This document shows positions 37,191 to 46,104 of a stretch of 64,000 nt of DNA, one piece after another. The stretch comes from Kosakonia oryzendophytica (GTDB lineage: Bacteria; Pseudomonadota; Gammaproteobacteria; Enterobacterales; Enterobacteriaceae), in NCBI RefSeq assembly GCF_900094925.1, contig NZ_FMAY01000006.1, positions 62,001 to 126,000 of the forward strand, read 5' to 3'. Position numbers and translations under genes: made by a program. How positions within the stretch are numbered: position 1 is the stretch's first letter; every line of letters starts with the position of its first letter. Below the pieces are notes generated by a model. It did not search any database. It was not told the DNA's origin and worked only from the letters and a program-made list of their open reading frames with translations.

Positions 37191-39521
37191 TTGGCAAACC
37201 CTGCTATCAAAACGATTCTAACGGCAGCCCACTGGGGGCCTATGCTGGTCGACACTGACGGTGAAAAGGTCCTCGCGTCCCGTGGCGCACTGCCAACCCG
37301 TCACCCCAACTCACTGCAAACCGTGGTGCAGGATCAGGTACATAGCGAAACGCGTGTGCGCTATCCAATGGTGCGGAAAGGTTTTCTGGCCTCGCCCTCA
37401 AACCCGCAGGGTGTCCGTGGGCAGGATGAGTTTGTACGCGTGAGTTGGGACGAGGCGCTGGAGCTGATTCATCGACAGCATAAACGTATTCGCGACACGT
37501 ACGGGCCGGCGTCCATCTTTGCCGGTTCCTACGGCTGGCGCTCGAACGGTGTGCTGCACAAAGCGGCGACGTTGTTACAGCGGTATATGAGTCTGGCAGG
37601 TGGCTACACCGGGCATCTTGGGGATTATTCCACCGGGGCCGCGCAGGCGATTATGCCGTACGTCGTCGGCAGCAACGAAGTGTACCAGCAGCAGACCAGC
37701 TGGCCGTTGATCCTTGAACACAGCGATGTGGTGGTGCTGTGGAGCGCTAACCCGCTCAATACGTTGAAGATTGCCTGGAACGCCACCGATGAGCAGGGCA
37801 TCCCTTACTTTGACGCGCTGCGCAAAAGCGGCAAGCGGGTCATCTGCATCGATCCGATGCGCTCGGAAACCGTCGACTTCTTCGGTGAGAGTATTGAGTG
37901 GATTGCCCCGCACATGGGCACGGACGTGGCCTTAATGCTCGGTATCGCCCATACGCTGGTGGAGAATGGCTGGCAGGATGACGACTTTCTCTCCCGTTGT
38001 ACCGTCGGTTACGACACGTTCGCCACTTACCTGACCGGTGAGCGCGATGGCGTGGCAAAAACTGCTGAATGGGCAGCGAATATTTGCGGCATAGAGGCGG
38101 CTAAAATCCGCGAACTGGCCACCATTTTCCACGAAAACACCACGATGCTGATGTCGGGGTGGGGGATGCAGCGCCAGCAGTTTGGCGAGCAAAAACACTG
38201 GATGCTGGTCACCCTCGCTGCCATGCTCGGGCAGATTGGCACCCCTGGCGGGGGTTTTGGTCTCTCTTACCATTTCGCGAATGGCGGTAACCCGACGCGA
38301 CGTGCAGCGGTGCTGGCATCCATGCAGGGTACGGTGAAAGACGGTGTCGATGCGGTGGATAAAATTCCCGTTGCCCGCATTATTGAGGCGCTGGAAAACC
38401 CCGGTGCGCCGTACCAGCACAACGGGATGGATCGCCACTTTCCGGATATCCGCTTTGTCTGGTGGGCAGGCGGCGCTAACTTTACCCACCATCAGGATAC
38501 CAACCGGCTCATCCGCGCCTGGCAGAAGCCAGAGTTGGTGGTCATTTCCGAATGCTTCTGGACGGCGGCGGCGAAGCACGCCGATATCGTGTTGCCCGCT
38601 ACCACCTCGTTTGAACGCAACGATCTGACCATGACCGGCGATTACAGCAACCAGCATCTGGTGCCGATGAAACAGGTCGTCGCGCCGCAGTATGAAGCGC
38701 GGGATGATTGGTCGGTGTTTGCTGAGTTGAGCGAGCGTTGGGAAGCCGGCGGCCGTGAGCGTTTTACGGAAGGGAAAAGCGAACTGCAATGGCTGGAGAC
38801 GTTTTATAACATCGCTGCACAGCGCGGAGCCAGCCAGCACGTGACGCTGCCGCCATTTGATGCATTCTGGCAAGCCAATCAGTTGATTGAGATGCCGGAG
38901 AGTGAGCAGAACGCGCGCTTCGTGCGCTTTGGCGATTTCCGCCGCGACCCGCAAGCGAATCCGCTGAAAACGCCGAGTGGGAAAATCGAAATCTTCTCGC
39001 AACGTATCCAAAGCTTTGGTTATGCGGATTGCCCGCCGCATCCGATGTGGCTGGAGCCGGACGAATGGCACGGTAACGCCAAACCGCAGCAGTTGCAGGT
39101 GTTATCTGCGCATCCGGCGCATCGCCTGCACAGTCAGCTCAACTTTAGCCGCTTGCGTGAGGAATATGCCGTCGCAGGCCGCGAACCGGTGACCATGCAT
39201 CCACAGGATGCCCGGGCGCGGGGCATTGCGGCGGGCGATGTGGTGCGTGTGTGGAATGGGCGCGGCCAGGTGTTGGCCGGTGCCGTGGTGACTGAAGGCA
39301 TTAAGCCTGGCGTTATCTGCATTCATGAAGGTGCATGGCCGGATCTCGACCCGGCGGCGGGGGGCATCTGTAAAAACGGTGCGGTGAACGTGCTGACCAA
39401 AGATTTGCCCAGCTCGCGTCTGGGCAACGGTTGCGCGGGTAATACGGCGCTGGCATGGGTAGAGAAATACCAGGGCCCGCCGCTTACGCTGACGGCGTTT
39501 GTTCCGCCTGCCAGTTCATGA
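37191..39521 (+). CDS. bisC: Biotin sulfoxide reductase BisC
   Basis: BisC is a cytoplasmic molybdopterin enzyme of the DMSO reductase family that reduces biotin sulfoxide, and also methionine sulfoxide in E. coli. At 776 residues it matches E. coli BisC along its length. It lacks the twin-arginine signal of TorA/Tor[13 protein letters not shown] covers the region expected to carry the serine molybdenum ligand; [40 protein letters not shown] and [18 protein letters not shown] are cofactor-binding segments. The best start is a TTG at 37191 with AGGAG seven bases upstream. The 3' end overlaps yiaC on the other strand by 38 bases. Confidence 0.96.
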   Translation: MANPAIKTILTAAHWGPMLVDTDGEKVLASRGALPTRHPNSLQTVVQDQVHSETRVRYPMVRKGFLASPSNPQGVRGQDEFVRVSWDEALELIHRQHKRIRDTYGPASIFAGSYGWRSNGVLHKAATLLQRYMSLAGGYTGHLGDYSTGAAQAIMPYVVGSNEVYQQQTSWPLILEHSDVVVLWSANPLNTLKIAWNATDEQGIPYFDALRKSGKRVICIDPMRSETVDFFGESIEWIAPHMGTDVALMLGIAHTLVENGWQDDDFLSRCTVGYDTFATYLTGERDGVAKTAEWAANICGIEAAKIRELATIFHENTTMLMSGWGMQRQQFGEQKHWMLVTLAAMLGQIGTPGGGFGLSYHFANGGNPTRRAAVLASMQGTVKDGVDAVDKIPVARIIEALENPGAPYQHNGMDRHFPDIRFVWWAGGANFTHHQDTNRLIRAWQKPELVVISECFWTAAAKHADIVLPATTSFERNDLTMTGDYSNQHLVPMKQVVAPQYEARDDWSVFAELSERWEAGGRERFTEGKSELQWLETFYNIAAQRGASQHVTLPPFDAFWQANQLIEMPESEQNARFVRFGDFRRDPQANPLKTPSGKIEIFSQRIQSFGYADCPPHPMWLEPDEWHGNAKPQQLQVLSAHPAHRLHSQLNFSRLREEYAVAGREPVTMHPQDARARGIAAGDVVRVWNGRGQVLAGAVVTEGIKPGVICIHEGAWPDLDPAAGGICKNGAVNVLTKDLPSSRLGNGCAGNTALAWVEKYQGPPLTLTAFVPPASS

Positions 39522-39930
39522 TCCACGTCGGGTGGTGTGTTTCTTCCTGCCATGCGCTGTCTTCAATACGAAAACCCTGCGCATGGTAGAAGTTCACCGC
39601 CCGTTCGTTTTTCTGATACACCTCAAGGCTTAGCCAGGGAAAGCGCTGTTTGGCATGATCCATCAGCGCCTTACCAATTCCCTGGCCTATGGCGGTAGGG
39701 CGCACGAACAGCGCGCCAATAAATTGCGCATCCATAACGCTGATAAACCCTTCCAGTGTCCCGTTTTTTTCCCATACCCAGGTTTTCGCCGACGGAAGGT
39801 AAGCGTCGCGCACCAGCGCTTCGCTTTCGTGCCAGTAGCGCACCTCAATAAACGGATGCGCATAGATGGTGCTTTCCAGCCATAAGTTCAGCAGCGGTGA
39901 CAGATCCTGACTACGCCACGCGCGGATCAT
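39484..39930 (-). CDS. yiaC: GNAT acetyltransferase YiaC
   Basis: This 148-residue GNAT-fold N-acetyltransferase has the acetyl-CoA loop in [21 protein letters not shown] and [19 protein letters not shown], the typical motif A and B segments. It matches E. coli YiaC, reported as a lysine acetyltransferase. Its start lies inside the end of tag (20-base overlap, same strand) and its end overlaps bisC on the opposite strand. Confidence 0.94.
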   Translation of the reverse strand: MIRAWRSQDLSPLLNLWLESTIYAHPFIEVRYWHESEALVRDAYLPSAKTWVWEKNGTLEGFISVMDAQFIGALFVRPTAIGQGIGKALMDHAKQRFPWLSLEVYQKNERAVNFYHAQGFRIEDSAWQEETHHPTWIMNWQAEQTPSA

Positions 39931-40489
39931 GCTGTCCCCCGGGGTGGCAGAGGCAGCCGGTAATATGATCGTTAACCAGACCGCAGGCTTGCATAAAGGA
40001 GTAACAGATGGTGGTGCCGACGAATTTGAAGCCGCGTTTTTTTAGCGCCTTTGATAATGCATCTGACGCGGGTGTTGACGTTGGGATTTCACTCAGTGCC
40101 GCAGCGCTTGTGATTTGCGGTGTGTGGTCGACGAAGCCCCAGACAAAATCTGAAAATGATTCGCCGTTTTGCGCCATCGACAGGTAGGCGCGGGCGTTGC
40201 CAATGATCGCTTCAATCTTGCCGCGATGGCGAATAATTCCGGCATTTTGCAGCAGATTTTCCACATCCTCAGCCGTCATTGCTGCCACACGTTCAGGGTC
40301 GAACTGATGGAACGCGTTGCGGTAATTTTCGCGTTTTTTCAATACGGTGATCCATGACAACCCGGCCTGTTGCCCTTCCAGGCAGATCATTTCAAACAAT
40401 TTTTTGCCGTCCTTTTCCGCAACTCCCCACTCCGTATCGTGGTAAGCAAGATAGAGCGGATCCTGAGTGACCCAACCACAACGTTGCAT
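39911..40489 (-). CDS. tag: 3-methyladenine DNA glycosylase I
   Basis: Tag removes 3-methyladenine from alkylated DNA as the first step of base excision repair. The 192-residue protein has the family residues in place: C4 and H17 (zinc ligands), E38 in LEGQQAGLSW (base recognition), the helix-hairpin-helix region around NAGIIRHRGKIEAIIGNA, and the C-terminal VNDHITGCLCHP with the remaining zinc ligands. It is co-transcribed with yiaC, which it overlaps. Confidence 0.97.
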   Translation of the reverse strand: MQRCGWVTQDPLYLAYHDTEWGVAEKDGKKLFEMICLEGQQAGLSWITVLKKRENYRNAFHQFDPERVAAMTAEDVENLLQNAGIIRHRGKIEAIIGNARAYLSMAQNGESFSDFVWGFVDHTPQITSAAALSEIPTSTPASDALSKALKKRGFKFVGTTICYSFMQACGLVNDHITGCLCHPGGQHDPRVA

Positions 40490-40638
40490 AGTGTTACTCC
40501 GTTCGCGATATATTCAAATAATCGTCAGCCTGTCTTGACGAGTGTGTTAAAAAGGCAATAGTTAAATAAGGGTTATAGACCCGCCAAAAACGATAACTAT
40601 TACGCCGGATCCGGCTCTTTTTCTGGAGTCGCATATTG

Positions 40639-41328
40639 ATGAGAATAACCAATAGTGGCCTCTCGCTTGCACTGGTGCCTGTCTGTCTCTTTTTTTGCCA
40701 GGCGGCAATAGCCTGGCAGCAAGAATATTCTGTTACCGGGCATCAGAGTACGCCGCCTGAACGCTATATCTGGGATAGCGAACGCCAGCCGCGCTACAAC
40801 GACATTCTGGAAGAGCGTATCCGCTCCACGCAGAATTCGCCGGGCATTGCTTTTAACCTGCCAGATGACACACCGCTGGATGCCACTAATACCATGAGTG
40901 TGGGGCTGAATTTCCCGCTGGCGCGTGATGTGACAACGGGGCCGGTAGCGGTGTGGCATTACGATGGTTCAATGACTTCAATGTATAACGAATTCGGCGA
41001 CAGCGCGACCACCATGCAGTACAGCGATCCGCTGTGGCATGCCAGCGTTAGCTCGCTGGGATGGCGCCTGGATAGCCGCTTCGGCGATCTGCGCCCGTGG
41101 GCGCAAGTTAGCTATAACCAGCAAGTTGGCGAAAACGTCTGGAAGAGTCAGTCCGGCGTTTCCCGTCTCACTCCCGCTAATCAGTACGGCAACTGGCTGG
41201 ATGTCTCCCTCGGGGCAGATATGCTGCTGAGCAGACACCTGGCTGCCTATGCGTCGATGTCGCAGTCAGAAAATGAGACCCTCGGGCAGAATTACCTTTA
41301 TAGCATGGGTGTAAGTGCGCGTTTTTAA
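40639..41328 (+). CDS. yhjY: Outer-membrane beta-barrel protein YhjY
   Basis: This 229-residue exported protein has a signal sequence (about 1-26, ending QAAIA-WQQ) and a C-terminal beta-barrel of the autotransporter type, seen as alternating strands such as TMSVGLNFPLA, DVSLGADMLLS and the final YSMGVSARF. The terminal phenylalanine is the outer-membrane assembly signal. It matches E. coli YhjY, which lies at the same place beside tag and is of unknown function. ATG 40639 follows a CTGGAG site. Confidence 0.9.
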   Translation: MRITNSGLSLALVPVCLFFCQAAIAWQQEYSVTGHQSTPPERYIWDSERQPRYNDILEERIRSTQNSPGIAFNLPDDTPLDATNTMSVGLNFPLARDVTTGPVAVWHYDGSMTSMYNEFGDSATTMQYSDPLWHASVSSLGWRLDSRFGDLRPWAQVSYNQQVGENVWKSQSGVSRLTPANQYGNWLDVSLGADMLLSRHLAAYASMSQSENETLGQNYLYSMGVSARF

Positions 41329-41456
41329 GTGTATTTAAAACAAATATTTTACACTTGAGAAACAATAACGGCGCGTGTTCTGTCGATAGTATGCACTAAC
41401 TCGCATAAGCAAATGGCGACGGTGAATTTTCACTGTGCCGTTCATTCCCGTACAGA

Positions 41457-41487
41457 TGCATTTCATTCCCTCCTTACTGCATTTCAT
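41457..41487 (+). promoter_or_regulatory. YpdB-type direct repeats upstream of yhjX
   Basis: TGCATTTCAT occurs at 41457-41466 and again at 41478-41487, separated by exactly 11 bases. E. coli YpdB, the pyruvate-responsive regulator, activates yhjX through GGCATTTCAT repeats with an 11-base spacer. A third, inverted copy (GCATTTCAT on the minus strand) lies at 41505-41513. The repeats start 113 bases before the yhjX ATG. Confidence 0.85.
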
Positions 41488-41569
41488 GCCTTTTTCACCC
41501 TGGCATGAAATGCGCTTCGTTATGGTTGTCTGCAGTGAATTCTTTTTTACTTTCTGCAGGACGACTGCC

Positions 41570-42772
41570 ATGAATACTTCAACTGTTAATCGCACGCGCT
41601 GGCTGACGCTGGTCGGCACTATCATTACGCAATTTGCGTTAGGGTCTGTTTATACCTGGAGTCTGTTCAATAGTTCGCTGGCGGAAAAGCTGGATCAGCC
41701 GGTAAGCCAGGTGGCTTTCTCCTTTGGTTTGCTGAGCCTGGGTCTGGCGCTCTCGTCGTCTGTGGCCGGTAAATTACAGGAACGTTTTGGTGTAAAACGC
41801 GTCACGATGGCCTCCGGGATCCTGCTTGGTATGGGTTTCTTTCTGACAGCACACTCCCATAGCCTGCTGATGTTGTGGCTCAGCGCAGGCGTGCTGGTCG
41901 GGTTGGCGGACGGCGCAGGTTATCTGTTAACCCTCTCCAACTGTGTTAAATGGTTCCCGGAACGCAAAGGGCTGATTTCGGCCTTTTCCATTGGCTCTTA
42001 TGGTCTTGGCAGTCTGGGATTCAAATTTATCGACAGCCACCTGCTTGCCACCGTTGGTCTGGAAAACACCTTTATGATCTGGGGGGCGATGGTGCTGGTA
42101 ATGATTGTGTTCGGTGCCACCTTGATGACCGATGCTCCACTGCAGAAAACCGCCTCCGTCAACGGTGTTGTGGAAAATGACTTCACGCTGGCGCAGTCAA
42201 TGCGTAAACCGCAGTACTGGATGCTGGCGGTGATGTTCCTGACCGCCTGCATGAGCGGCCTGTATGTGATTGGTGTGGCGAAAGATATTGCGCAGGGCAT
42301 GGTGCATCTGGATGTGGCGACAGCTGCTAATGCGGTGACGGTGATTGCCATTGCCAACCTGAGCGGCCGCCTGGTACTGGGGATCCTGTCTGACAAGATG
42401 GCACGTATCCGCGTGATCACCCTCGGCCAGGTGATTTCGCTGGTGGGAATGGCGGCACTGCTGTTCGCACCGTTGAATGCCACAACGTTCTTCGCCGCTA
42501 TTGCCTGTGTTGCGTTTAACTTTGGCGGCACCATCACCGTGTTCCCGTCACTGGTGAGCGAGTTCTTCGGCCTGAACAACCTGGCGAAAAACTACGGGGT
42601 GATTTATCTGGGCTTTGGTATTGGCAGTATTTGCGGTTCGATTATCGCCTCGCTGTTTGGCGGCTTTTATGTCACTTTTTGCGTTATCTTTGCCCTGCTG
42701 ATTGTGTCGTTGGCGCTGTCGAGCACCATTCGTCAACCGCAACGCCGCCTCTATAAAGAAGCCCATGCCTGA
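41570..42772 (+). CDS. yhjX: MFS transporter YhjX (pyruvate transport)
   Basis: This 400-residue inner-membrane transporter belongs to the oxalate:formate-antiporter-like branch of the major facilitators. It has about twelve hydrophobic helices (GTIITQFALGSVYTWSLF at the start; GLADGAGYLLTLSNCVKWFPERKGL, read in parts, around helix 5). In E. coli YhjX is induced by pyruvate through YpdAB. The repeats upstream say this control is conserved here. ATG 41570 follows CTGCAGG; an earlier in-frame ATG at 41435 would run through the operator region. Confidence 0.93.
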   Translation: MNTSTVNRTRWLTLVGTIITQFALGSVYTWSLFNSSLAEKLDQPVSQVAFSFGLLSLGLALSSSVAGKLQERFGVKRVTMASGILLGMGFFLTAHSHSLLMLWLSAGVLVGLADGAGYLLTLSNCVKWFPERKGLISAFSIGSYGLGSLGFKFIDSHLLATVGLENTFMIWGAMVLVMIVFGATLMTDAPLQKTASVNGVVENDFTLAQSMRKPQYWMLAVMFLTACMSGLYVIGVAKDIAQGMVHLDVATAANAVTVIAIANLSGRLVLGILSDKMARIRVITLGQVISLVGMAALLFAPLNATTFFAAIACVAFNFGGTITVFPSLVSEFFGLNNLAKNYGVIYLGFGIGSICGSIIASLFGGFYVTFCVIFALLIVSLALSSTIRQPQRRLYKEAHA

Positions 42773-42789
42773 ATCGTCTTCGCTGTCTG

Positions 42790-42818
42790 AAAACCGCCGC
42801 TGCAACGGCGGTTTTTTT
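42790..42818 (+). terminator. Terminator after yhjX
   Basis: ACCGCCG (42793-42799) and CGGCGGT (42806-42812) form the stem, followed by a T-run. It sits 20 bases after the yhjX stop. Confidence 0.9.
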
Positions 42819-42889
42819 GTCCCTACCGCAAATTTCCGCCAGAGCGACTATCCTTACTTGTCAGGTTCTTCCAACAGAAGGAGTCTTAC

Positions 42890-43321
42890 ATGTCTTTAGA
42901 AAAAGTAGTTTACCGTGCGAAAGCCAAAGCAACCGGAGGCCGTGATGGTCGCGCGGTCTCTTCTGATGGTGTGCTGGATGTGAAACTGGGTGTGCCGAAG
43001 GAGATGGGTGGGGCAGGCGGCGAAGTCACCAATCCGGAGCAACTCTTTGCTGCGGGCTACTCTGCCTGTTTTCTTGGCGCACTGAAACACGTTGCCTCGG
43101 TAGAGAAAAAGAAAGTACCGCAGGAGGCATACATTGAGGGACAGGTAGGCATTGGCCCGTTGCCGACCGGCTTTGGTATCGAAGCGCAACTCGACATTCA
43201 CCTGCCAGGCATGGATCATCAGGAAGCCGAAGCGCTGGTGCAAAAAGCGCACATTGTTTGCCCCTACTCCAATGCAACACGCGGTAACATTGACGTTAAG
43301 CTTAACGTTATCACCTCCTGA
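42890..43321 (+). CDS. ohr: Organic hydroperoxide resistance protein (Ohr, OsmC family)
   Basis: This 143-residue thiol peroxidase detoxifies organic hydroperoxides. The two redox cysteines, C60 (GYSACF) and C124 (IVCPYSNAT), and the catalytic partners R18 and E50 are at the positions expected for Ohr rather than OsmC. No OhrR-type MarR regulator is adjacent, so its control is unknown. A GAAGGAG site precedes the ATG. I know of no Ohr gene at this place in E. coli K-12, so this may be a lineage-specific insertion. Confidence 0.92.
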   Translation: MSLEKVVYRAKAKATGGRDGRAVSSDGVLDVKLGVPKEMGGAGGEVTNPEQLFAAGYSACFLGALKHVASVEKKKVPQEAYIEGQVGIGPLPTGFGIEAQLDIHLPGMDHQEAEALVQKAHIVCPYSNATRGNIDVKLNVITS

Positions 43322-43349
43322 TAACCGCTTTCAGTGACATTTTTCTGAC

Positions 43350-43383
43350 GCCGACCTGATATTTTTGTAAATATGTGGTCGGC
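43350..43383. repeat. Two-tier inverted repeat between ohr and eptB
   Basis: Arms GCCGACC (43350-43356) and GGTCGGC (43377-43383) enclose a second pair, ATATTT (43359-43364) and AAATAT (43369-43374). No T-run follows. It could be an operator or an mRNA end structure for ohr; function is unassigned. Confidence 0.55.
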
Positions 43384-43540
43384 GAGCACTCCCGGTTGAC
43401 ACTTTTCCGCCCCGCTATGGTCTACTTACCGCGCTTTAGAAGTTTCCTGTGTTAACTTCCACCGCGACATATTAGCCTGCATCCGTTACTGGTCGACGTT
43501 TGTCAGGAGCGTATTCTTCCCCTTTACCAGGGTTGTTTGC

Positions 43541-45220
43541 ATGAGTTACATCAAAACGATGACCCAGCAGAAGCTGAGCTTCTTTCTGGCGTTGTATATC
43601 GGTCTGTTTATGAATAGCGCAGTTTTTTACCGTCGGTTTGACGGTTATGCGCAAGCGTTCACCGTTTTGAAAGGACTCTCTGCGGTAGTCGAACTTGTTG
43701 GTACGGTACTGGTCACGTTTTTCTTACTGCGTGTGTTGTCGTTATTCGGCCGTCGCGCCTGGCGTGTACTGGCCTCGCTGGTCGTGTTGTTCTCCGCCAG
43801 CGCCAGCTTCTATATGACCTTCCTCAACGTGGTGATTGGCTATGGCATTATTGCCTCAGTGATGACCACCGATATCGATTTATCGAAGGAAGTGGTGGGC
43901 TGGCGGCTTATTGTCTGGGTGGTGATGGTCAGCGCGCTTCCGCTGCTGTTTATCTGGAGCAACCGCTGCCGTTATACCTTACTGCGCCAGTTGCACACTC
44001 CGGGGCAGCGCCTTCGCAGCGTCACGGTGGTGGTGCTGGCGGGGTTAATGGTCTGGGGACCGATTCGCCTGCTCGATATGCAGCAAAAAGATGACGAGAA
44101 AATCTCTGGCGTCGATATGCCAAGCTATGGCGGCGTGGTGGCGAACTCCTATTTACCGTCGAACTGGCTCTCTGCACTCGGGCTCTATGCCTGGGCGCAG
44201 GTGGATGAATCCTCGGACAATAAATCGCTGATAAACCCGGCGACAAAATTTACCTACGTGGCGCCGAAGGGCATCGACGATACCTGGGTGGTGTTTATTA
44301 TCGGTGAGACCACGCGCTGGGATCATATGGGCATGCTGGGCTACTCCCGTAATACCACGCCGAAACTGGCGCAGGAGAAAAATCTTGTCGCGTTTCGCGG
44401 TGAGTCTTGCGATACGGCGACAAAACTCTCGTTGCGCTGCATGTTTGTCCGTGAAGGCGGTGCGGATGATAACCCGCAACGCACGTTGAAAGAGCAAAAT
44501 GTCTTTTCTGTACTCAAGCAGTTGGGATTCACCACTGATTTATATGCAATGCAAAGCGAGATGTGGTTCTACAGCAACACAATGGCAGATAACATTGCCT
44601 ACCGTGAACAGATTGGCGCGGAGCCGCGCAACCGCGGCAAAAGCGTGGATGACATGTTGCTTATCGATGAGATGCAACGCTCGCTGGACAATAAGAAAAA
44701 TGGTAAGCACATGATTATCTTGCATACCAAAGGGTCGCACTTTAACTACACCCAGCGTTATCCGCGCAGTTTCGCGCAGTGGACACCGGAGTGTCAGGCC
44801 TCGGGTAAATGCAGCAAAGAGGAGTTGATTAACTCGTATGATAACTCGGTGACCTATGTAGATTCCTTTATCGATACGGTGATCGATAAGCTGCGTGACC
44901 GTAAAGCGATTATCTTCTATGCCGCTGACCATGGTGAGTCTATTAACGATAAAGAGCACCTGCACGGTACGCCGCGTAAAATGGCACCACCAGAGCAGTT
45001 CCGCGTGCCGATGATGGTGTGGATGTCGGATAAGTACTTACAGGATCCGGACAAGGCGAAGATGTTTGCTCAACTGAAGCAACAGGCGGAGTACAAGACT
45101 GCGCGCCGCCACGTTGAACTGTATGACACCATTATGGGATGCCTCGGTTACACCTCGCCGAATGGCGGGATAAACGAGAACAACAACTGGTGCCATCTCC
45201 CGGCTCAGCCCGCGAAGTAA
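43541..45220 (+). CDS. eptB: Kdo(2)-lipid A phosphoethanolamine transferase EptB
   Basis: EptB adds phosphoethanolamine to the outer Kdo of lipopolysaccharide. The 559-residue protein has about five N-terminal membrane helices (to about residue 190) and a periplasmic alkaline-phosphatase-like domain with IIGETTRWDHMGMLGY, whose threonine is the nucleophile, and FYAADHGESIND with metal ligands. Several cysteines in the periplasmic domain (for example ESCDTATKLSLRCMF) suit disulphides. In E. coli eptB is under sigma-E and the MgrR sRNA; no convincing sigma-E promoter was confirmed in the 219-base gap, although a TTGACA lies at 43396-43401. Confidence 0.95.
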   Translation: MSYIKTMTQQKLSFFLALYIGLFMNSAVFYRRFDGYAQAFTVLKGLSAVVELVGTVLVTFFLLRVLSLFGRRAWRVLASLVVLFSASASFYMTFLNVVIGYGIIASVMTTDIDLSKEVVGWRLIVWVVMVSALPLLFIWSNRCRYTLLRQLHTPGQRLRSVTVVVLAGLMVWGPIRLLDMQQKDDEKISGVDMPSYGGVVANSYLPSNWLSALGLYAWAQVDESSDNKSLINPATKFTYVAPKGIDDTWVVFIIGETTRWDHMGMLGYSRNTTPKLAQEKNLVAFRGESCDTATKLSLRCMFVREGGADDNPQRTLKEQNVFSVLKQLGFTTDLYAMQSEMWFYSNTMADNIAYREQIGAEPRNRGKSVDDMLLIDEMQRSLDNKKNGKHMIILHTKGSHFNYTQRYPRSFAQWTPECQASGKCSKEELINSYDNSVTYVDSFIDTVIDKLRDRKAIIFYAADHGESINDKEHLHGTPRKMAPPEQFRVPMMVWMSDKYLQDPDKAKMFAQLKQQAEYKTARRHVELYDTIMGCLGYTSPNGGINENNNWCHLPAQPAK

Positions 45221-45311
45221 GTGCTCTGCTGGCTTTATCATCAGTCAGTACGCTTTTTTACATTAAGGGATTGACGGAGCATGTTGGGGGCAGTAAGATG
45301 CGCCCCGCATT

Positions 45312-45388
<77 letters not shown>

Positions 45389-45395
45389 AATTCAG

Positions 45396-45425
45396 AAAAA
45401 CCCAACCGGAAGGTTGGGTTTTTTG
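45396..45425 (+). terminator. Terminator after tRNA-Pro
   Basis: AACCCAACC (45399-45407) and GGTTGGGTT (45412-45420) form a nine-base stem followed by T residues. Confidence 0.92.
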
Positions 45426-46104
45426 CTTTCTGCCTTTGAAAAATTTGCCTGAGTACGGCTTCATCTTCTCTTTCCGCGCTGAACGATCCTGTCGGCAGGG
45501 TAATCTGACCTACCGATACAAACGAAACCGGACAAGGGCGTCTGAAATCGCCCTTATCCTCACTTCTCACTGCCAGCTCCCTGTTTTGTGAGATATTCCA
45601 TTGTATTTTTTTATATATAGATGAATCTTTTTTCGCGTTGCTTATAGATAGAGTCAGCATATTACGCTGTGCGTTTTAACGTTCTCGGTATTAATCGCTC
45701 ATATATTCAGCATTCCGTAAGAATTTTTTCATAATCTGGATGAATGTTAATCACTGGATACTTGCTGATAGCAAGGTGATTATTCTGTCATCATGGCGGT
45801 AGCACAATTTTCTCTGCTGAAAATAGAGGCTTGAAGTTTTTTTAAACTTTGTCTGCGGATTCTCACCGCCGGTGTAAATCCCGGTTACCTGTATTGACGT
45901 TTTGACATTCTGTTGACAGATTGTAGGGCATGAGGGGCATTTCAAGGAGAATCTGTACTGCAACTCAGTCAACCTTGTGAAAGGAATCCCCATCTCTCAT
46001 AACGCCCTCGGGCACTACCGACCAGACCGGGTAAAAAACTAATAAAGGCCTGTCGGATATACCCATGCATGGGTAACAACACATATCACATTGGAGCAGA
46101 ATCA
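45426..46104 (+). promoter_or_regulatory. Long region upstream of dppA with probable GcvB target
   Basis: This 679-base gap holds no recognisable gene. Near its start AAGGGCG/CGCCCTT (45534-45540, 45549-45555) forms a hairpin. Three TTGAC motifs lie at 45894, 45902 and 45913, and one of them may be the dppA -35; no clear -10 was found. Just before dppA, 46076-46092 is rich in CA (AACAACACATATCACAT) and overlaps the ribosome site GGAG at 46093-46096. In E. coli and Salmonella the GU-rich GcvB sRNA pairs with this CA-rich stretch of dppA and blocks translation. That role is inferred by homology. Confidence 0.6.

Noticed and set aside
45426-46104. Riboswitch or small RNA upstream of dppA
   Set aside because: A hairpin and T-rich stretches are present, but no known riboswitch core or bounded sRNA with promoter and terminator could be identified by eye.
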